The notes beneath the pieces were generated by a model. The model saw nothing but the letters and a program-made list of their open reading frames with translations, did no database searches and was not told the DNA's origin. Positions 43,711 through 52,923 of a stretch of DNA of 64,000 nucleotides are shown here, piece by piece. Both the position numbers and the translations under genes were made by a program. Each line of letters begins with the position of its first letter. The first letter of the stretch is position 1. The stretch comes from Streptomyces sp. CBMA123 (GTDB lineage Bacteria; Actinomycetota; Actinomycetes; Streptomycetales; Streptomycetaceae): assembly GCF_014596465.1 (NCBI RefSeq), contig NZ_MECK01000621.1, forward strand, positions 1-64,000. Direction: 5' to 3'.

Positions 43711-44478
43711 ATGAACGAGACCAGCTGCCGACGATTCCAGGGCCGGGTCGCGCTGATCACCGGCGCCGCCGGCGGCATCGGCGCCGCGACGGCCCGGCGG
43801 CTGGCCGCCGAAGGCGCGGCGGTGATCGCCGTCGACCTCGCCGACGAGGCCGGGCAGCGGGTGGCGGACGAGATCACCCGCGCGGGCGGCCGAGCCGAGT
43901 ACCGCCACGGCGACGTCACCTCCGCCGCCGTGTGGGACGAGTTGGCCGACCACGTCGCCCGCCACCACGGCCGCCTGGACGTGCTGCACAGCAACGCCTA
44001 CGCGGTGGTGGTGAAACCCGCGCACGAACTGACCGAGGGGGAGTGGGACGGTCAGCTGGCCGTGACCCTCAAGGCCAGCTGGCTCGCCGTGCGCGCCTTC
44101 GCCGGCCAACTGACCGACAGTGAGGGCTCGTTGGTGCTCACCTCCTCGGTGCACGCCCTGGTCGGACTGCCCGGCCACCCCGCGTACGCGGCGGCGAAGG
44201 GCGCCCTGGGCGCGCTGGGCCGGCAACTGGCCGTCGAGTACGGGCCGCGGATGCGCGTCAACACCGTCCTGCCCGGGCCGATCCTGACGGCCGCCTGGGA
44301 CCGGGTGGACGAGGCCGGGCGCGCGGCCAGCGTGGCCGAGACCGTCGCCAAGCGGCTGGGCACCCCCGAGGAGGTGGCCGCCGCCGTGGCCTTCCTGGCC
44401 TCCTCGGACGCCTCCTACATCACCGGGGCGAGCCTGGTCGTGGACGGCGGCTGGTCCGTCGTCAAGGCCTCGGCCTGA
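43711..44478 (+). CDS. Classical SDR oxidoreductase of the sugar locus
   Basis: A 255-residue short-chain dehydrogenase. TGAAGGIGAATARRL is the cofactor site, and Asp in VDLADEAG suggests NAD. Ser-Tyr-Lys is complete (SSVHAL...YAAAK). The canonical NNAG is changed to HSNAYA. The end ITGASLVVDGGWSV is typical. It may oxidise a sugar such as L-fucose or a sugar acid from the transported glycan; this is inferred only from the neighbours. Confidence 0.85.
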   Translation: MNETSCRRFQGRVALITGAAGGIGAATARRLAAEGAAVIAVDLADEAGQRVADEITRAGGRAEYRHGDVTSAAVWDELADHVARHHGRLDVLHSNAYAVVVKPAHELTEGEWDGQLAVTLKASWLAVRAFAGQLTDSEGSLVLTSSVHALVGLPGHPAYAAAKGALGALGRQLAVEYGPRMRVNTVLPGPILTAAWDRVDEAGRAASVAETVAKRLGTPEEVAAAVAFLASSDASYITGASLVVDGGWSVVKASA

Positions 44479-44500
44479 GCCCGTCCCTGCGGGAGGCCCC

Positions 44501-45130
44501 TCAGCTCCCGGCGCGCGCCGACCCGCGGCCGAACAGCCGGCCGACCAGCGAACGCCGGGGCCGGGGCGACAGAGCGAGGTCGTGCTCGTCGGCGGGCAGG
44601 CCGAGCTGCTCACGCACCCGGCGGCGGTGGGCACGGATCCGGTGGACGGGTGCGTGCTCGGGGCCCGGGCCGTACGCCACGGCCGGGTGGGGATCCTCGC
44701 CGTGCAGCAGCAGGTCGAGTGCGGCCGTCCAGTAGCCGACCGCGGGCTCGAGGTGTCCGGCATCGGCCAGGTAGTCGGCGAGCTGGTCGAACGCGGAGGA
44801 GCCGCCGGAGCCACGGGCGTACGCCTCGGCGGCTTCGACGGTCGCCCAGGCCTCCTCGGTGCGGCCCGCGGTGAACAGGTTGAACGCGTACAGCGGCAGC
44901 AGCCAGTCCAGCTCGGGCCCGCCCCCGGCCGGAACGCCCTCGCGGCGGGCCGCGGCCACCTCGTCGAGCAGCGCCAGCCCCCGGGGGTAGGCCCCCGCGG
45001 CGGTCCAGGACAGCGCCGCATGGCCGAGTGACTCGAGTCGCTCGGCACCGCTCTCGGTGGCGGCGGCTGCCTCACACTCCTCGGCGGACTCCTCGGAGGT
45101 GTAGGTCAGCGGGCCGAACAGTCGTCCCAC
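44501..45130 (-). CDS. Hypothetical TPR-like protein
   Basis: A 209-residue protein that I do not recognise. The GTG at 45130 has AAGGAG four bases upstream. It is Ala/Glu-rich and helical with repeat-like pairs (ALSWTAAGAYPRGLALLDEVAAA, FTAGRTEEAWATVEAAEA), like a short tetratricopeptide protein. Its C-terminal segment REQLGLPADEHD is also found in the remnant just upstream (45157-45300), so a tandem duplicate once stood here. It converges on the SDR. Confidence 0.65.
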   Translation of the reverse strand: MGRLFGPLTYTSEESAEECEAAAATESGAERLESLGHAALSWTAAGAYPRGLALLDEVAAARREGVPAGGGPELDWLLPLYAFNLFTAGRTEEAWATVEAAEAYARGSGGSSAFDQLADYLADAGHLEPAVGYWTAALDLLLHGEDPHPAVAYGPGPEHAPVHRIRAHRRRVREQLGLPADEHDLALSPRPRRSLVGRLFGRGSARAGS

Positions 45131-45156
45131 GGTGCTCCTTCAGCTGGCGGTGGGTG

Positions 45157-45300
45157 TCAGCGGCGCCGGCGCCCGCGACGGGAGAGCCCCGCCGGCGCCG
45201 CCGCGCGGTCGTGCTCGTCGGCGGGCAGGCCCAGCTGCTCACGAAGCGTCAGCCGCTCCCGCACGACGAAGGTGTCGCGCGACGCGTGCCGCCCGGCCGC
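45157..45300 (-). pseudogene. Remnant paralogue of the upstream-strand TPR-like gene
   Basis: The minus frame ending at 45157 encodes RERLTLREQLGLPADEHDRAAAPAG before a stop. The DNA at about 45211-45240 matches 44582-44615 closely. Only the 3' end of the gene remains. Confidence 0.5.
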
Positions 45301-45326
45301 TCCCACACGCCCTTGACGTGCGGTGA

Positions 45327-45485
45327 CCGGTCCGCCAGTACGGCGGCCGCCGGCTGTGGGACGACTTCGAGGAGACCCTCACCTGGTGGCGGCGGGCGGG
45401 CGAGCCCGGCGTCGACCGGCTCGGACTCACCGTCACGTCCCAGGGCTGGCAGGCTTGGCTGGACGACCCCGCCCAGCCGATCTGA
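45327..45485 (+). pseudogene. 3' fragment of a protein-L-isoaspartate-type methyltransferase
   Basis: The frame reads VRQYGGRRLWDDFEE, then WWRRAGEPGVDRLGLTVTSQ, before the stop at 45483. This looks like the C-terminus of methyltransferases of the isoaspartate/lanthipeptide-associated type. A stop codon lies just upstream (45324) and the SAM-binding part is absent. Confidence 0.5.
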
Positions 45486-45586
45486 CCGGTCTCGAGGGCT
45501 TGAAGCTCGGGACGACCTGCCGGGCCTGCCGGATCCCGGTGTGCGGTGTCGCGTTCGTGGCGCGACCGGGGAGGCCCGAGTGGAAC

Positions 45587-45979
45587 TCAGTCATCGTCCC
45601 GCTGAGGCAGTACACGGCTCGGAAGTGGCCGGCTCCAGGTACCGAGGCGGTCGATGAGGATCCGACGGGCCAGAGCCCGGATCTCGTCCCAGGCGGGGTC
45701 GACGTGCACGGCGTCTTCCCAGCGGCCGACGTGACCGCGGTGGGCCACCTCGCCGCACAGCCGGCCGATCGTCCTGAGGTCCTGGAGCGCTGCGGGTTCG
45801 AGGGTTCCCCGGTCCGACATTCCTTCGGCGAGATGAAGGCTGAACTCGATTTCTTCGGCGACCGCGGCAGCCCGCACCCGGTGTTTGCCGGACCAGGTGA
45901 TCTGGTCCGGGGTGTCGGCGGCGAGGAAGGCCAGCAACGGCGCGATCCAACGCTCCCAGTAGTCGCTGTCAGGGCTCAT
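45587..45979 (-). CDS. Hypothetical protein, 130 residues
   Basis: No family recognised. The ATG at 45979 gives MSPDSDYWERWIAPLLAFLAADTPDQITWSGKHRV..., an acidic, helical protein with a plausible hydrophobic core and an end RVLPQRDDD. Composition is protein-like rather than shadow-like. No strong ribosome-binding site is visible, so the start is uncertain. Confidence 0.6.
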   Translation of the reverse strand: MSPDSDYWERWIAPLLAFLAADTPDQITWSGKHRVRAAAVAEEIEFSLHLAEGMSDRGTLEPAALQDLRTIGRLCGEVAHRGHVGRWEDAVHVDPAWDEIRALARRILIDRLGTWSRPLPSRVLPQRDDD

Positions 45980-46103
45980 ACGGGCAGGATGGCAGTGAAA
46001 TCGTCCAGCGCCTACCGCAGCCCGCCCCGCAAGACCCCGCCAAGCAGGCTGACCCCTCCGGCGGTTCCGGCGCCGTTCGGACGGATCCCCCTTGCCGGCC
46101 GCG

Positions 46104-46466
46104 CTCAGGCGGGCAGGCCGATCGGACGGTCCCGGTTGCGGCGTTGCTGGGTGACGACGGCGGCGACCAGCAGGGTGCCCTGGGCGATGTTCTGCCCGAA
46201 GGAGTTGGGTCGGGGTCGTGGGCGGCGGCCCGGATGACGGGCCGGACGTGCTCACCGAAGCGCTGGTCCAGCACGGCCCGCAGGAGCGCGGCCTTGTCGG
46301 GGAAACGGCGGAACAGCGTGGCGGCCCCCGGCCCGGCCCGGCGCGCCACCTCGTCGAGGTGGGCGTCGGGGCCCTGTTCGGCGAAGACCTCCCGGCCAGC
46401 CCGGATGATCTTCTCCGCGTTGCGGGCGGCGTCGGCGCGCAGCAGCCGGGGAGCGTCGGGGACCAT
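46104..46466 (-). pseudogene. TetR N-terminus joined to a RbsC-like permease end (deletion junction)
   Basis: From the ATG at 46466 the frame encodes a clear TetR helix-turn-helix (AEKIIRAGREVFAEQG...VARRAGPGAATLFRRFPDK) up to about 46214. The next coding-like stretch is in another frame, NSFGQNIAQGTLLVAAVV and so on to a stop at 46104, which resembles the last helix of ribose-type ABC permeases. The middle of both genes is gone, so this is a deletion scar. Confidence 0.6.
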
Positions 46467-46554
46467 CCCGGCAGCCTACCCAAGGACAGGCGGACCGCCG
46501 CCGGGCCGGCCTCCCGGCCGGTAGCCGCAACCGGTCCCTGGAGCGCGCGCTCCG

Positions 46555-47250
46555 TCAGGTCGCGCCGTCCCCAGGCGCCCCGTACTCGCGGTGCACGTCC
46601 AGGTAGGGCAGTCGCACCCGCTCCCGCCAGTCCGCCACCTGCTCGTGCGCCGCCGGCCGCACCGCCGCCGCCTCGGCCGCGTCCTCGACCCAGCCGTACG
46701 GGTACGGGCTGCCCAGGGCCACCGCCGTCGCGGCCAGGTAGCGGGCCATCGCCGCGTCGTCCGATACGGACTGGGTCTCGACCTCGCCCCGGTCGACCGT
46801 GATGCCGATCTCCCAACTCCCGTCCGCCGCCCGCTGCGCGCCCCAGCCCCGCGCCCAGCGCACCTGCTCCGCCGTGACCTCGCCGCCGGGCCTGGGGTCC
46901 AGCCCCGCGTCACGCAGCGCGGGGACCACGGCGGCCGGGGAGTCCCAGGGGATCGGCAGCCCGGCGCTCACCGCCACGCCGAGTACCGTGCGGCACGGGT
47001 AGGGCGTGCGGCAGCACGCGCAGCTCGGCTGCCGCGGGTCGTCGCCACGGCCCTCGGCCCGGGCGGGCTCGTGCAGCTGCACCACGGCACCGAGCAGGTA
47101 CTGGTGCCGGCCGACCGGCTGCCCGGCCTCCTTCATGTCCCGCAGGAAGAGCTGCAGCAGCCGGTGGAAGAGTCGGCCGGACTCGTAGCTGCCCACCGGC
47201 GGCACCGGCACCTGGACCACACCGTCACTGCCCTGTTCGTCAAGACCCAT
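46555..47250 (-). CDS. Hypothetical protein with a Cys cluster
   Basis: A 231-residue protein from the ATG at 47250. It has a helical N-terminus (SGRLFHRLLQLFLRDMKEAG), a segment ARAEGRGDDPRQPSCACCRT followed by PYPCRTVLG (four Cys, maybe metal-binding), and a C-terminal part with WEIGITVDRGEVETQ. Codon use is normal. I do not recognise the family. Confidence 0.6.
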   Translation of the reverse strand: MGLDEQGSDGVVQVPVPPVGSYESGRLFHRLLQLFLRDMKEAGQPVGRHQYLLGAVVQLHEPARAEGRGDDPRQPSCACCRTPYPCRTVLGVAVSAGLPIPWDSPAAVVPALRDAGLDPRPGGEVTAEQVRWARGWGAQRAADGSWEIGITVDRGEVETQSVSDDAAMARYLAATAVALGSPYPYGWVEDAAEAAAVRPAAHEQVADWRERVRLPYLDVHREYGAPGDGAT

Positions 47251-47369
47251 GCGGGCGAGCCTAGAGCCTGCGCGCTGGTGACCTGGTGGCGGCGGGCGGT
47301 ATCACGGCTCGACGGCGGGCCCGCCGCCGAGGGTGGCGGGCCCGCCGTGGGACGGAGCCGGGGCGCGGA

Positions 47370-49757
47370 TCAGCCGGTGACCTGGACGGCCGCGCTCTGA
47401 CCGGCGGCGACGGTGACCGTCGCGTAGGTGTAGGTGGTGCCGTCGACGGTCACGGTCCGGACCGGCCGGGCGGCGCCGTTGACGGTGATGCCGGTGTGGC
47501 TGCCGGGGAACCGGGCCGTCCAGCTGAGGCTGCCGGTGGCGGAGGTGTTGGTGAGGGTGGACTTGGCGGTGCCGTCGTGGCGCAGGGTCACCGTGCTGCC
47601 GCCGACCGGGACGGAGGTGAGCTGGAGCCAGCCGATGTCGCCCGGGAGCCGGGAGGTGGTGGTGAGCGATGCGGCGCCGGCGTCGGGCTGGACGCCCATC
47701 AGGCCCTGGACGGTCTGGCCGAGGAGCGTGTAGGAGATCTCGGGGTAGTCGGCGTTGAGGAAGCCGCCGTGCGAGGCGTTGACGTTGGCGTAGACGTACT
47801 GCATCCACTTCCAGCCGGTGGCGCCCCGGTCGTGGCCGAAGAAGACGTCGGGCAGGTAGGTGTCGGCTTCGAGGTTGCCCGGTGCGCCGGGGCCGGAGGC
47901 TTGGGCGTCGATGAAGTCGAGGTAGGCGTCCTGCCGGGGGCCCGGGTCCATGATGCCCTTGAGCGGCATGAACCAGGAGTTCTCCTTGCCCCAGTCCGTG
48001 TAGGCGGTGCCGTTGACGTCGTAGGCGCGGACCACCTTGGCGGGGTCGGCCGGGTCGACGCTCCAGGTCGTGTTGTAGTAGCTCTTCAGCTTCGCCGCGG
48101 CGTCGGCGTACGCGCGGGCGTGGCCGGTGTCGCCCTTGGCGCCGGCCAGGGCGGCGGCGGCCAGGTACGCCTGGTACTGGGAGCCGATGGCGTCGCCGGA
48201 TTCGGCGAGGGTGGCGCCGTTCTCGTTGTAGCTGGCCACGCCCTGGAAGATGTCGCCGCTGGTGGCCTGGGCGACGGGCGTTGCGCCGTTGTCGATCGGG
48301 CCGGTGTGCCCGCTGATGTACGGGCCGACGGTGTTGGCGACGAAGGTGGACAGGGCCGGGTCGTGGAGGTAGTCGGGGTCGCCGGTCCAGGTGTAGGCGT
48401 CGTTGACCTTCTGGGCGAGTTCGAAGGCGGCGGGCAGCTCGCGGACGAAGGAGGCCGGGCCGTTGTAGTCGATCGCGCCGGGCGTCTTGGCGTCGAAGTT
48501 GACGGACCAGTACGGGTCGTAGCCCTGGTCGGGGGTGGCCGAGGCGGCGAAGGAGCGCAGCATGGTCTTGTTGGCGGCGTCGAGGCCGAGCAGGTGCGCG
48601 CCGACCAGCTGGTGGGCGAAGTCCCGGGAGTAGTAGTAGGGGCGGAACGGGTAGCCGGCCCAGACGGTGTTGGAGTAGACGGCCCGCTGGGTGGCGTCGC
48701 CGTTGACCGGGCCGCTGAGGCCGGGCTGGGTGGCGAAGGAGTTGGCCTTGGCTTTGGCCCAGTCGAACAGCGCGGTGACCGTCGGGTTGGAGGAGCTGAC
48801 CTGCGGGTCGTTGGGCGCGGACGGCGTGACGGTGACGTCGTCGGCGTTGACCCAGCCGTCGGGGGCGGAGCCGATCGCCAGGGTGACGGTGTCACCGGCG
48901 TTCACCCGGACGCGCGGCACGGTGTACAGGGCGTAGGTGGTCTGGGCCGGGAGGGTCAGCGAGCCGGCGGTGCTGCCGTTGACCTGGACGGTGAGCGTGC
49001 CGCCGGCGGCGCCGGAGGCGATCCAGGCGCTGACGTCGTAACTGCCGCCCTGCGGCGCGGTGCTGCTCTGGCTGACCCGGTACCCGGTGCCGGCGTCGAG
49101 GTAGGCCAGGCCGGAGCCGCTGTGCGGGTTGTTGGTGGCGGTGCCGGTGTGGGCGGTGAACGTCCAGCTGCCGGAGCCCTGTTCGAAGCCGGGGTCGGCG
49201 AAGGCCAGCGGGTCGGCGCGGGTGAGCAGCCACTTCTGGTTGGCTCCGCCGTGGCAGGTGTACTGCTGGATCCGGAGGTCGGGGGCCGGGGAGCTGCCGG
49301 GCAGGTCGAGGCAGAGCGCGCTGTTCTGCGGGTGGATGACGGTGGCGCCGTCGGGTGTGCTGGTGAGGGTGAACCGCTCGTTGGCGCCGCCGTCGCAGGC
49401 GTACTCGATGATCGGGGTGCCGGAGGTGGTGGCTCCGCCCCGGACGTTCAGGCAGGTGTTCGCGGCGCGGTTGGTGATGGTGTAGCCGCCCCCGCCGTCG
49501 GCGGTGAGCTGCCAGCGCTGGTCCAGCAGGCCCTGGCAGGGCTGCTGGACGACCGGCGTGAGGTCGGCGGTGCCGGCCCACCGGCCGCCGAGGCACTGGC
49601 CGGTGGCTCCGGACGCGAGGGTGTAGCTGCTGCCGGAGACGACGGGTGTGCCGGTCGCGGCGTGGGCCGCGGTGGCGGGTAAGAGGCCGAGGGCGCTCGC
49701 GGCCAGTGATATCAGCCCCAGGTGGGCGTGGACGCGGCGGCTCGAGAGGTGGGGCAT
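47370..49757 (-). CDS. Secreted glycosidase-like protein with ricin-type lectin and (alpha/alpha)6-type domain
   Basis: A 795-residue exported protein. The ATG at 49757 has CGGAGGA just upstream and a signal peptide (HLGLISLAASALGLLPATAAHAA). Residues about 40-180 are a ricin-type beta-trefoil (CLGGRWAGTADL, NANERF-like QNSALCLDLPG, HGGANQKWLL). A carbohydrate-binding-like beta domain follows (FEQGSGSWTFTAHTG...). The C-terminal 450 residues (YYYSRDFAHQLVGAHLLGLD, GYDPYWSVNFDAK, KENSWFMPLKGIMDPG) look like an (alpha/alpha)6 barrel glycoside hydrolase. The LacI gene lies 44 nt upstream on the same strand and probably controls it. The substrate is unknown. Confidence 0.82.
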   Translation of the reverse strand: MPHLSSRRVHAHLGLISLAASALGLLPATAAHAATGTPVVSGSSYTLASGATGQCLGGRWAGTADLTPVVQQPCQGLLDQRWQLTADGGGGYTITNRAANTCLNVRGGATTSGTPIIEYACDGGANERFTLTSTPDGATVIHPQNSALCLDLPGSSPAPDLRIQQYTCHGGANQKWLLTRADPLAFADPGFEQGSGSWTFTAHTGTATNNPHSGSGLAYLDAGTGYRVSQSSTAPQGGSYDVSAWIASGAAGGTLTVQVNGSTAGSLTLPAQTTYALYTVPRVRVNAGDTVTLAIGSAPDGWVNADDVTVTPSAPNDPQVSSSNPTVTALFDWAKAKANSFATQPGLSGPVNGDATQRAVYSNTVWAGYPFRPYYYSRDFAHQLVGAHLLGLDAANKTMLRSFAASATPDQGYDPYWSVNFDAKTPGAIDYNGPASFVRELPAAFELAQKVNDAYTWTGDPDYLHDPALSTFVANTVGPYISGHTGPIDNGATPVAQATSGDIFQGVASYNENGATLAESGDAIGSQYQAYLAAAALAGAKGDTGHARAYADAAAKLKSYYNTTWSVDPADPAKVVRAYDVNGTAYTDWGKENSWFMPLKGIMDPGPRQDAYLDFIDAQASGPGAPGNLEADTYLPDVFFGHDRGATGWKWMQYVYANVNASHGGFLNADYPEISYTLLGQTVQGLMGVQPDAGAASLTTTSRLPGDIGWLQLTSVPVGGSTVTLRHDGTAKSTLTNTSATGSLSWTARFPGSHTGITVNGAARPVRTVTVDGTTYTYATVTVAAGQSAAVQVTG

Positions 49758-49801
49758 GGGTCCTCCGACATCGTCGTTGGGGGATGTGCTCCCCGGCGGC
49801 C

Positions 49802-50818
49802 TCAGGACGGCGGCCGCCGGTCGTGGTGGGGGCCGGTCGTGCCGCGCACGACGACCTCGGGTTGGAACATCAGCTCGCCGACCGGCACTTGGCGCCCGGC
49901 GAGCAGCCCGACCAGGCCACGGGCGACCTCGGCCGCCAGTCGGTCGACGGGCTGGCGCACGGTGGTCAGCGGCGGGTCGGTGAACTCCATCAGCGGGCCG
50001 TCGTCGTAGCCGATCACCGAGACGTCCCCGGGGACGGCGAGGCCCTGGCGACGGGCGGCGCGGATCGCCCCGAGGGCCATCTGGTCGCTGCAGGCGATCA
50101 CCGCGGTGGCGCCCTGGTCCAGCAGCTGCTCGGCCGCGAACCGGCCGCCCTCCACCGAATAGGTCTGACGCACGACCAGCCCCTCGGGGTCGAGGCCGAC
50201 GGCCGCCATCGCGGCGCGGTAGCCCTTGACCCGCCGGTCGGCCGGCCGGTTCCCGACCGGGCCGGCGGCCATCCCGATCCGGCGGTGCCCGAGTTGGTGC
50301 AGATGGCGCACGGAGAGCTCGGCGGCGTACCCGTCGTCGGTCGAGTACGCGACCGAACTGCCCTCCTCGAAACGCCCGTTGATGCACACGTACGGGACGG
50401 CCCGGCTCTCCAGCATCGGCACCAGCTCGGGGTCGACGGCGTCCAGGGTGTTGCTGGCGGAGCAGAACACGATGCCGCTGGCGCCGAGGTCCAGCAGCGA
50501 CTTGAGGAAGTCCCGCTCCTGGACACCGCCCGGCAGGGCGGGACAGACGACGGCCCGCAGACCGTGGGGGGCAAGGGCCAGACCGATCCTCTCGGCCAGC
50601 ACGCCGAAGATCGGGATCGACAGACCGGGGGTGATCACCCCGATGACGCCGCCACCGGTGGCGCTGCGCTCGTACCCGAGCTCCTCCAGCACCCGCTCGA
50701 CCGCCTGACGGGTCTTCGGCGAGACGCCCGTCCTGCGGTTGAGGACCCGGCTGACGGTCGCCACGCTCACCCCCGCGCGCTCGGCCACCTCGACGATCCC
50801 GACCTTCTCGTGCTCCAT
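49802..50818 (-). CDS. LacI-family regulator controlling the secreted glycosidase
   Basis: A 338-residue regulator from the ATG at 50818. The DNA-binding part reads GIVEVAERAGVSVATVSRVLNRRTGVSPKTR with the hinge RVLEELGYERS. The ligand domain has VIGVITPGLSIPIFG and SVIGYDDGPLMEFTDPPLTTVRQP. It precedes the glycosidase in one transcription unit, so induction by a breakdown sugar is likely. Confidence 0.92.
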   Translation of the reverse strand: MEHEKVGIVEVAERAGVSVATVSRVLNRRTGVSPKTRQAVERVLEELGYERSATGGGVIGVITPGLSIPIFGVLAERIGLALAPHGLRAVVCPALPGGVQERDFLKSLLDLGASGIVFCSASNTLDAVDPELVPMLESRAVPYVCINGRFEEGSSVAYSTDDGYAAELSVRHLHQLGHRRIGMAAGPVGNRPADRRVKGYRAAMAAVGLDPEGLVVRQTYSVEGGRFAAEQLLDQGATAVIACSDQMALGAIRAARRQGLAVPGDVSVIGYDDGPLMEFTDPPLTTVRQPVDRLAAEVARGLVGLLAGRQVPVGELMFQPEVVVRGTTGPHHDRRPPS

Positions 50819-51430
50819 TGCCGTCCCCACCTCGTGCTCTTCGCCGGCTCCCGACTCGGCGGCAACCATGTCAGTCCGGCGTCCTCCGCCGGCCGGTACC
50901 GGCCGCCGGGAGGGACGGCGAGGAAGCGCAGGCCGGGGCTTCCTCGCTTCGAGACGTACGCCCGCACCGAGGAGCAGGGCGCGCGGGTGTCCCAGCGGTG
51001 GAATGTAGCGAGCCCCGTCGGATCTGAACAGGAGTTTCACTCGGTTTTCGTCATGCAGAGCGAAAATATGACGGAGTGTCGGAGCGTTGACGCGTGATGG
51101 ATCCCGTCTGATTCTGTCGCCATCGGGGCGAGCCCCCGTCGGCGAACCGCATCCCGCCGCCCCTGGACGCTGTGACCGCATGATCTCGCCGAGTTGGCGG
51201 AGCACCCGCAGCGCCCCAGGCCGACGACCGCAGCGGCCCTTCGCCGGCTCGCGCCAGGAGCGGCGGCCCGCGACGACGCCGGAGCCTGCCGAGGAGCGAT
51301 GTGCTGGAGCCGGCTGCGGACGACCGGCCGGCGGCCTTCACCAGCCGTACCGGTCCCCTTCGAGGGCTACGACACGGCGGTAGCGAGGCCAACTGCCACA
51401 CCGTCAGGCCGGCCCCAGGGCTCAGCGAAC
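50819..51430. other. Intergenic region, about 610 bp
   Basis: Promoter side of the LacI gene. A weak inverted repeat CGTCAT (51049-51054)/ATGACG (51068-51073) with AT-rich centre is the only structure I note. No gene is convincing. Confidence 0.45.
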
Positions 51431-51850
51431 CTACCCTTCCCAGGTGTGCTCGCAGTGGTGCACTCTGCCGTCTTCGACCCACCAGTGGCGATGGCGGGTA
51501 TGCAGCGCCCAGGCTTCACCCGTCCGCTGGAGGGCCTCGGCCGTCCAGTCCCGGAGTGCGGGGAGTGCGTGCTCACGCAGCACCTCACGGGCCCGGGCTC
51601 GTTCGTGGCTGGGGAGCGCGCCGACGCTGACCTGCACCTTCCCCCACCAGTCGGGGAGTTCGCCGTAGTCGTAGTTCGAGCGAGTCATGGGGTGCCAGAT
51701 GGCGGACAGCAGTACCTCGCTCCCCGAGATGTGTTCGTGGAACGAAAGGTCGACGGCATCCATCAGCGCGTCGCCGAGGGCGGTGCGGATGTCGGTCGGC
51801 GTGAGCGGCCACGACATGTTCCGGGGCAGGTGGCGGTTACGGGCAGGCAT
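51431..51850 (-). CDS. Hypothetical protein, about 139 residues
   Basis: Unrecognised cytosolic protein. The body MSWPLTPTDIRTALGDALMDAVDLSFHEH..., with VGALPSHERARAREVLREHALPALRDW and an end VEDGRVHHCEHTWEG, is protein-like. The start at 51850 or the internal ATG at 51817 are both possible. Confidence 0.65.
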   Translation of the reverse strand: MPARNRHLPRNMSWPLTPTDIRTALGDALMDAVDLSFHEHISGSEVLLSAIWHPMTRSNYDYGELPDWWGKVQVSVGALPSHERARAREVLREHALPALRDWTAEALQRTGEAWALHTRHRHWWVEDGRVHHCEHTWEG

Positions 51851-52034
51851 GGGACGAGCTTGGCAGGCGCCATGATCGCGGCGCACGCGGTTTTCGGCCG
51901 TCCTCGGCCTCCTGTGTGAGGCCCGGCTCGGCCATCCGCTGCCGCGGGAGCGCGCGCTCTGGCCAGGCCCTGCCGGCCACGGCTTCGCCCCGGCCCTGGC
52001 CTGGAGCCGGGGACCGGGGCGAAGGGAGCCGGGG

Positions 52035-52913
52035 TCAGCCGGTGGTGCGTCGCCGGCGGCGGAGGAAGAGGACGGTGCCCGCGAGCGCCAGGGCCGCGCT
52101 CGAACCGCCGACGAGCACGGGCGTCGAGGACGAGGCCGCCGCCGTCTTCTCCGCGCCGCCGTAGCCGCTGGACATGCCGGTGGTGTCGTACGCCGAGCCG
52201 GGCAGCTTGTCGGCGTAGCGGGCCTTGACCAGCTTCTGGTAGTCGCTCAGCGAGGCCGAGGACCGGCCGTTCAGGCCCTGCCGTGCCTGGTCGTTGAGCG
52301 GCTCGACCTTGGTGAGGGTCAGCTGGTACCAGCCGCGGATCTGCGGCTCGCTGAACACCAGGCTCCCGACCTTGGCCTTGCCCGCGTACACGGCGTCGCC
52401 GTCGCCGTCGCGCACGGCGGCCAGGTGCCAGCCGCCGCCGTCGGTGGGGGCGAGCATGACGGTGGCGTTGCGCCCGTTGACCGGGGCGTTCAACGCGGAG
52501 ACCAGATGGCTCAGTCGGATCGCCTCGGAGGGGATCGGCAGGGCCGTCCCCGCGGCGAAGCCGGGGGTGATCTCGTTCAGGGCCAGCGGGTCGTTGACGG
52601 TGAACGCCGGGATGCCCTCGCACGGCGCGGCGCTGTCGGGGATCCGCTGCGCCATTGCGGCCCCGTTGCCCTGCGGCAGCGGGACGCTGAGGAAGCGGCA
52701 GACCGCGTCGTGGACGTCGGCCGACCTCACCAGGTCGAGGGCGGCCTGGTAGTCCGGGATGTCCGCCGGAACCGGATCCTTGGCCGGGGCCGCGTGGACG
52801 GGGCCGGCGAGGGCCAGCAGCGCCGTGGCGCCCACGGTCAGGACGGTGGCCAGCCGGGAGGGGCGGGAGAGCCGGAAGGCCGTCCGCTCGCTGGGTGTTC
52901 TGGTGTCGCGCAT
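52035..52913 (-). CDS. Exported, C-terminally membrane-anchored protein
   Basis: A 292-residue protein. N-terminal signal (LATVLTVGATALLALAGPVHA). The C-terminus has a hydrophobic span (STPVLVGGSSAALALAGTVLFL) followed by RRRRR, so it is a surface protein held by its tail; there is no LPxTG motif. The ectodomain (VHDAVCRFLSVPLPQ, NDPLALNEITPGFAAG) is unknown. It follows the C39-type peptidase gene by 10 bp and is very probably cotranscribed with it. Confidence 0.75.
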   Translation of the reverse strand: MRDTRTPSERTAFRLSRPSRLATVLTVGATALLALAGPVHAAPAKDPVPADIPDYQAALDLVRSADVHDAVCRFLSVPLPQGNGAAMAQRIPDSAAPCEGIPAFTVNDPLALNEITPGFAAGTALPIPSEAIRLSHLVSALNAPVNGRNATVMLAPTDGGGWHLAAVRDGDGDAVYAGKAKVGSLVFSEPQIRGWYQLTLTKVEPLNDQARQGLNGRSSASLSDYQKLVKARYADKLPGSAYDTTGMSSGYGGAEKTAAASSSTPVLVGGSSAALALAGTVLFLRRRRRTTG

Positions 52914-52923
52914 GCCGCCTGCC

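Noticed and set aside
46104..46466. Functional TetR regulator
   Set aside because: Only the DNA-binding part is present before the frame runs into unrelated, out-of-frame sequence.
50819..51430. Possible gene in the gap right of the LacI gene
   Set aside because: All frames are compositional, with no start signals or motifs.
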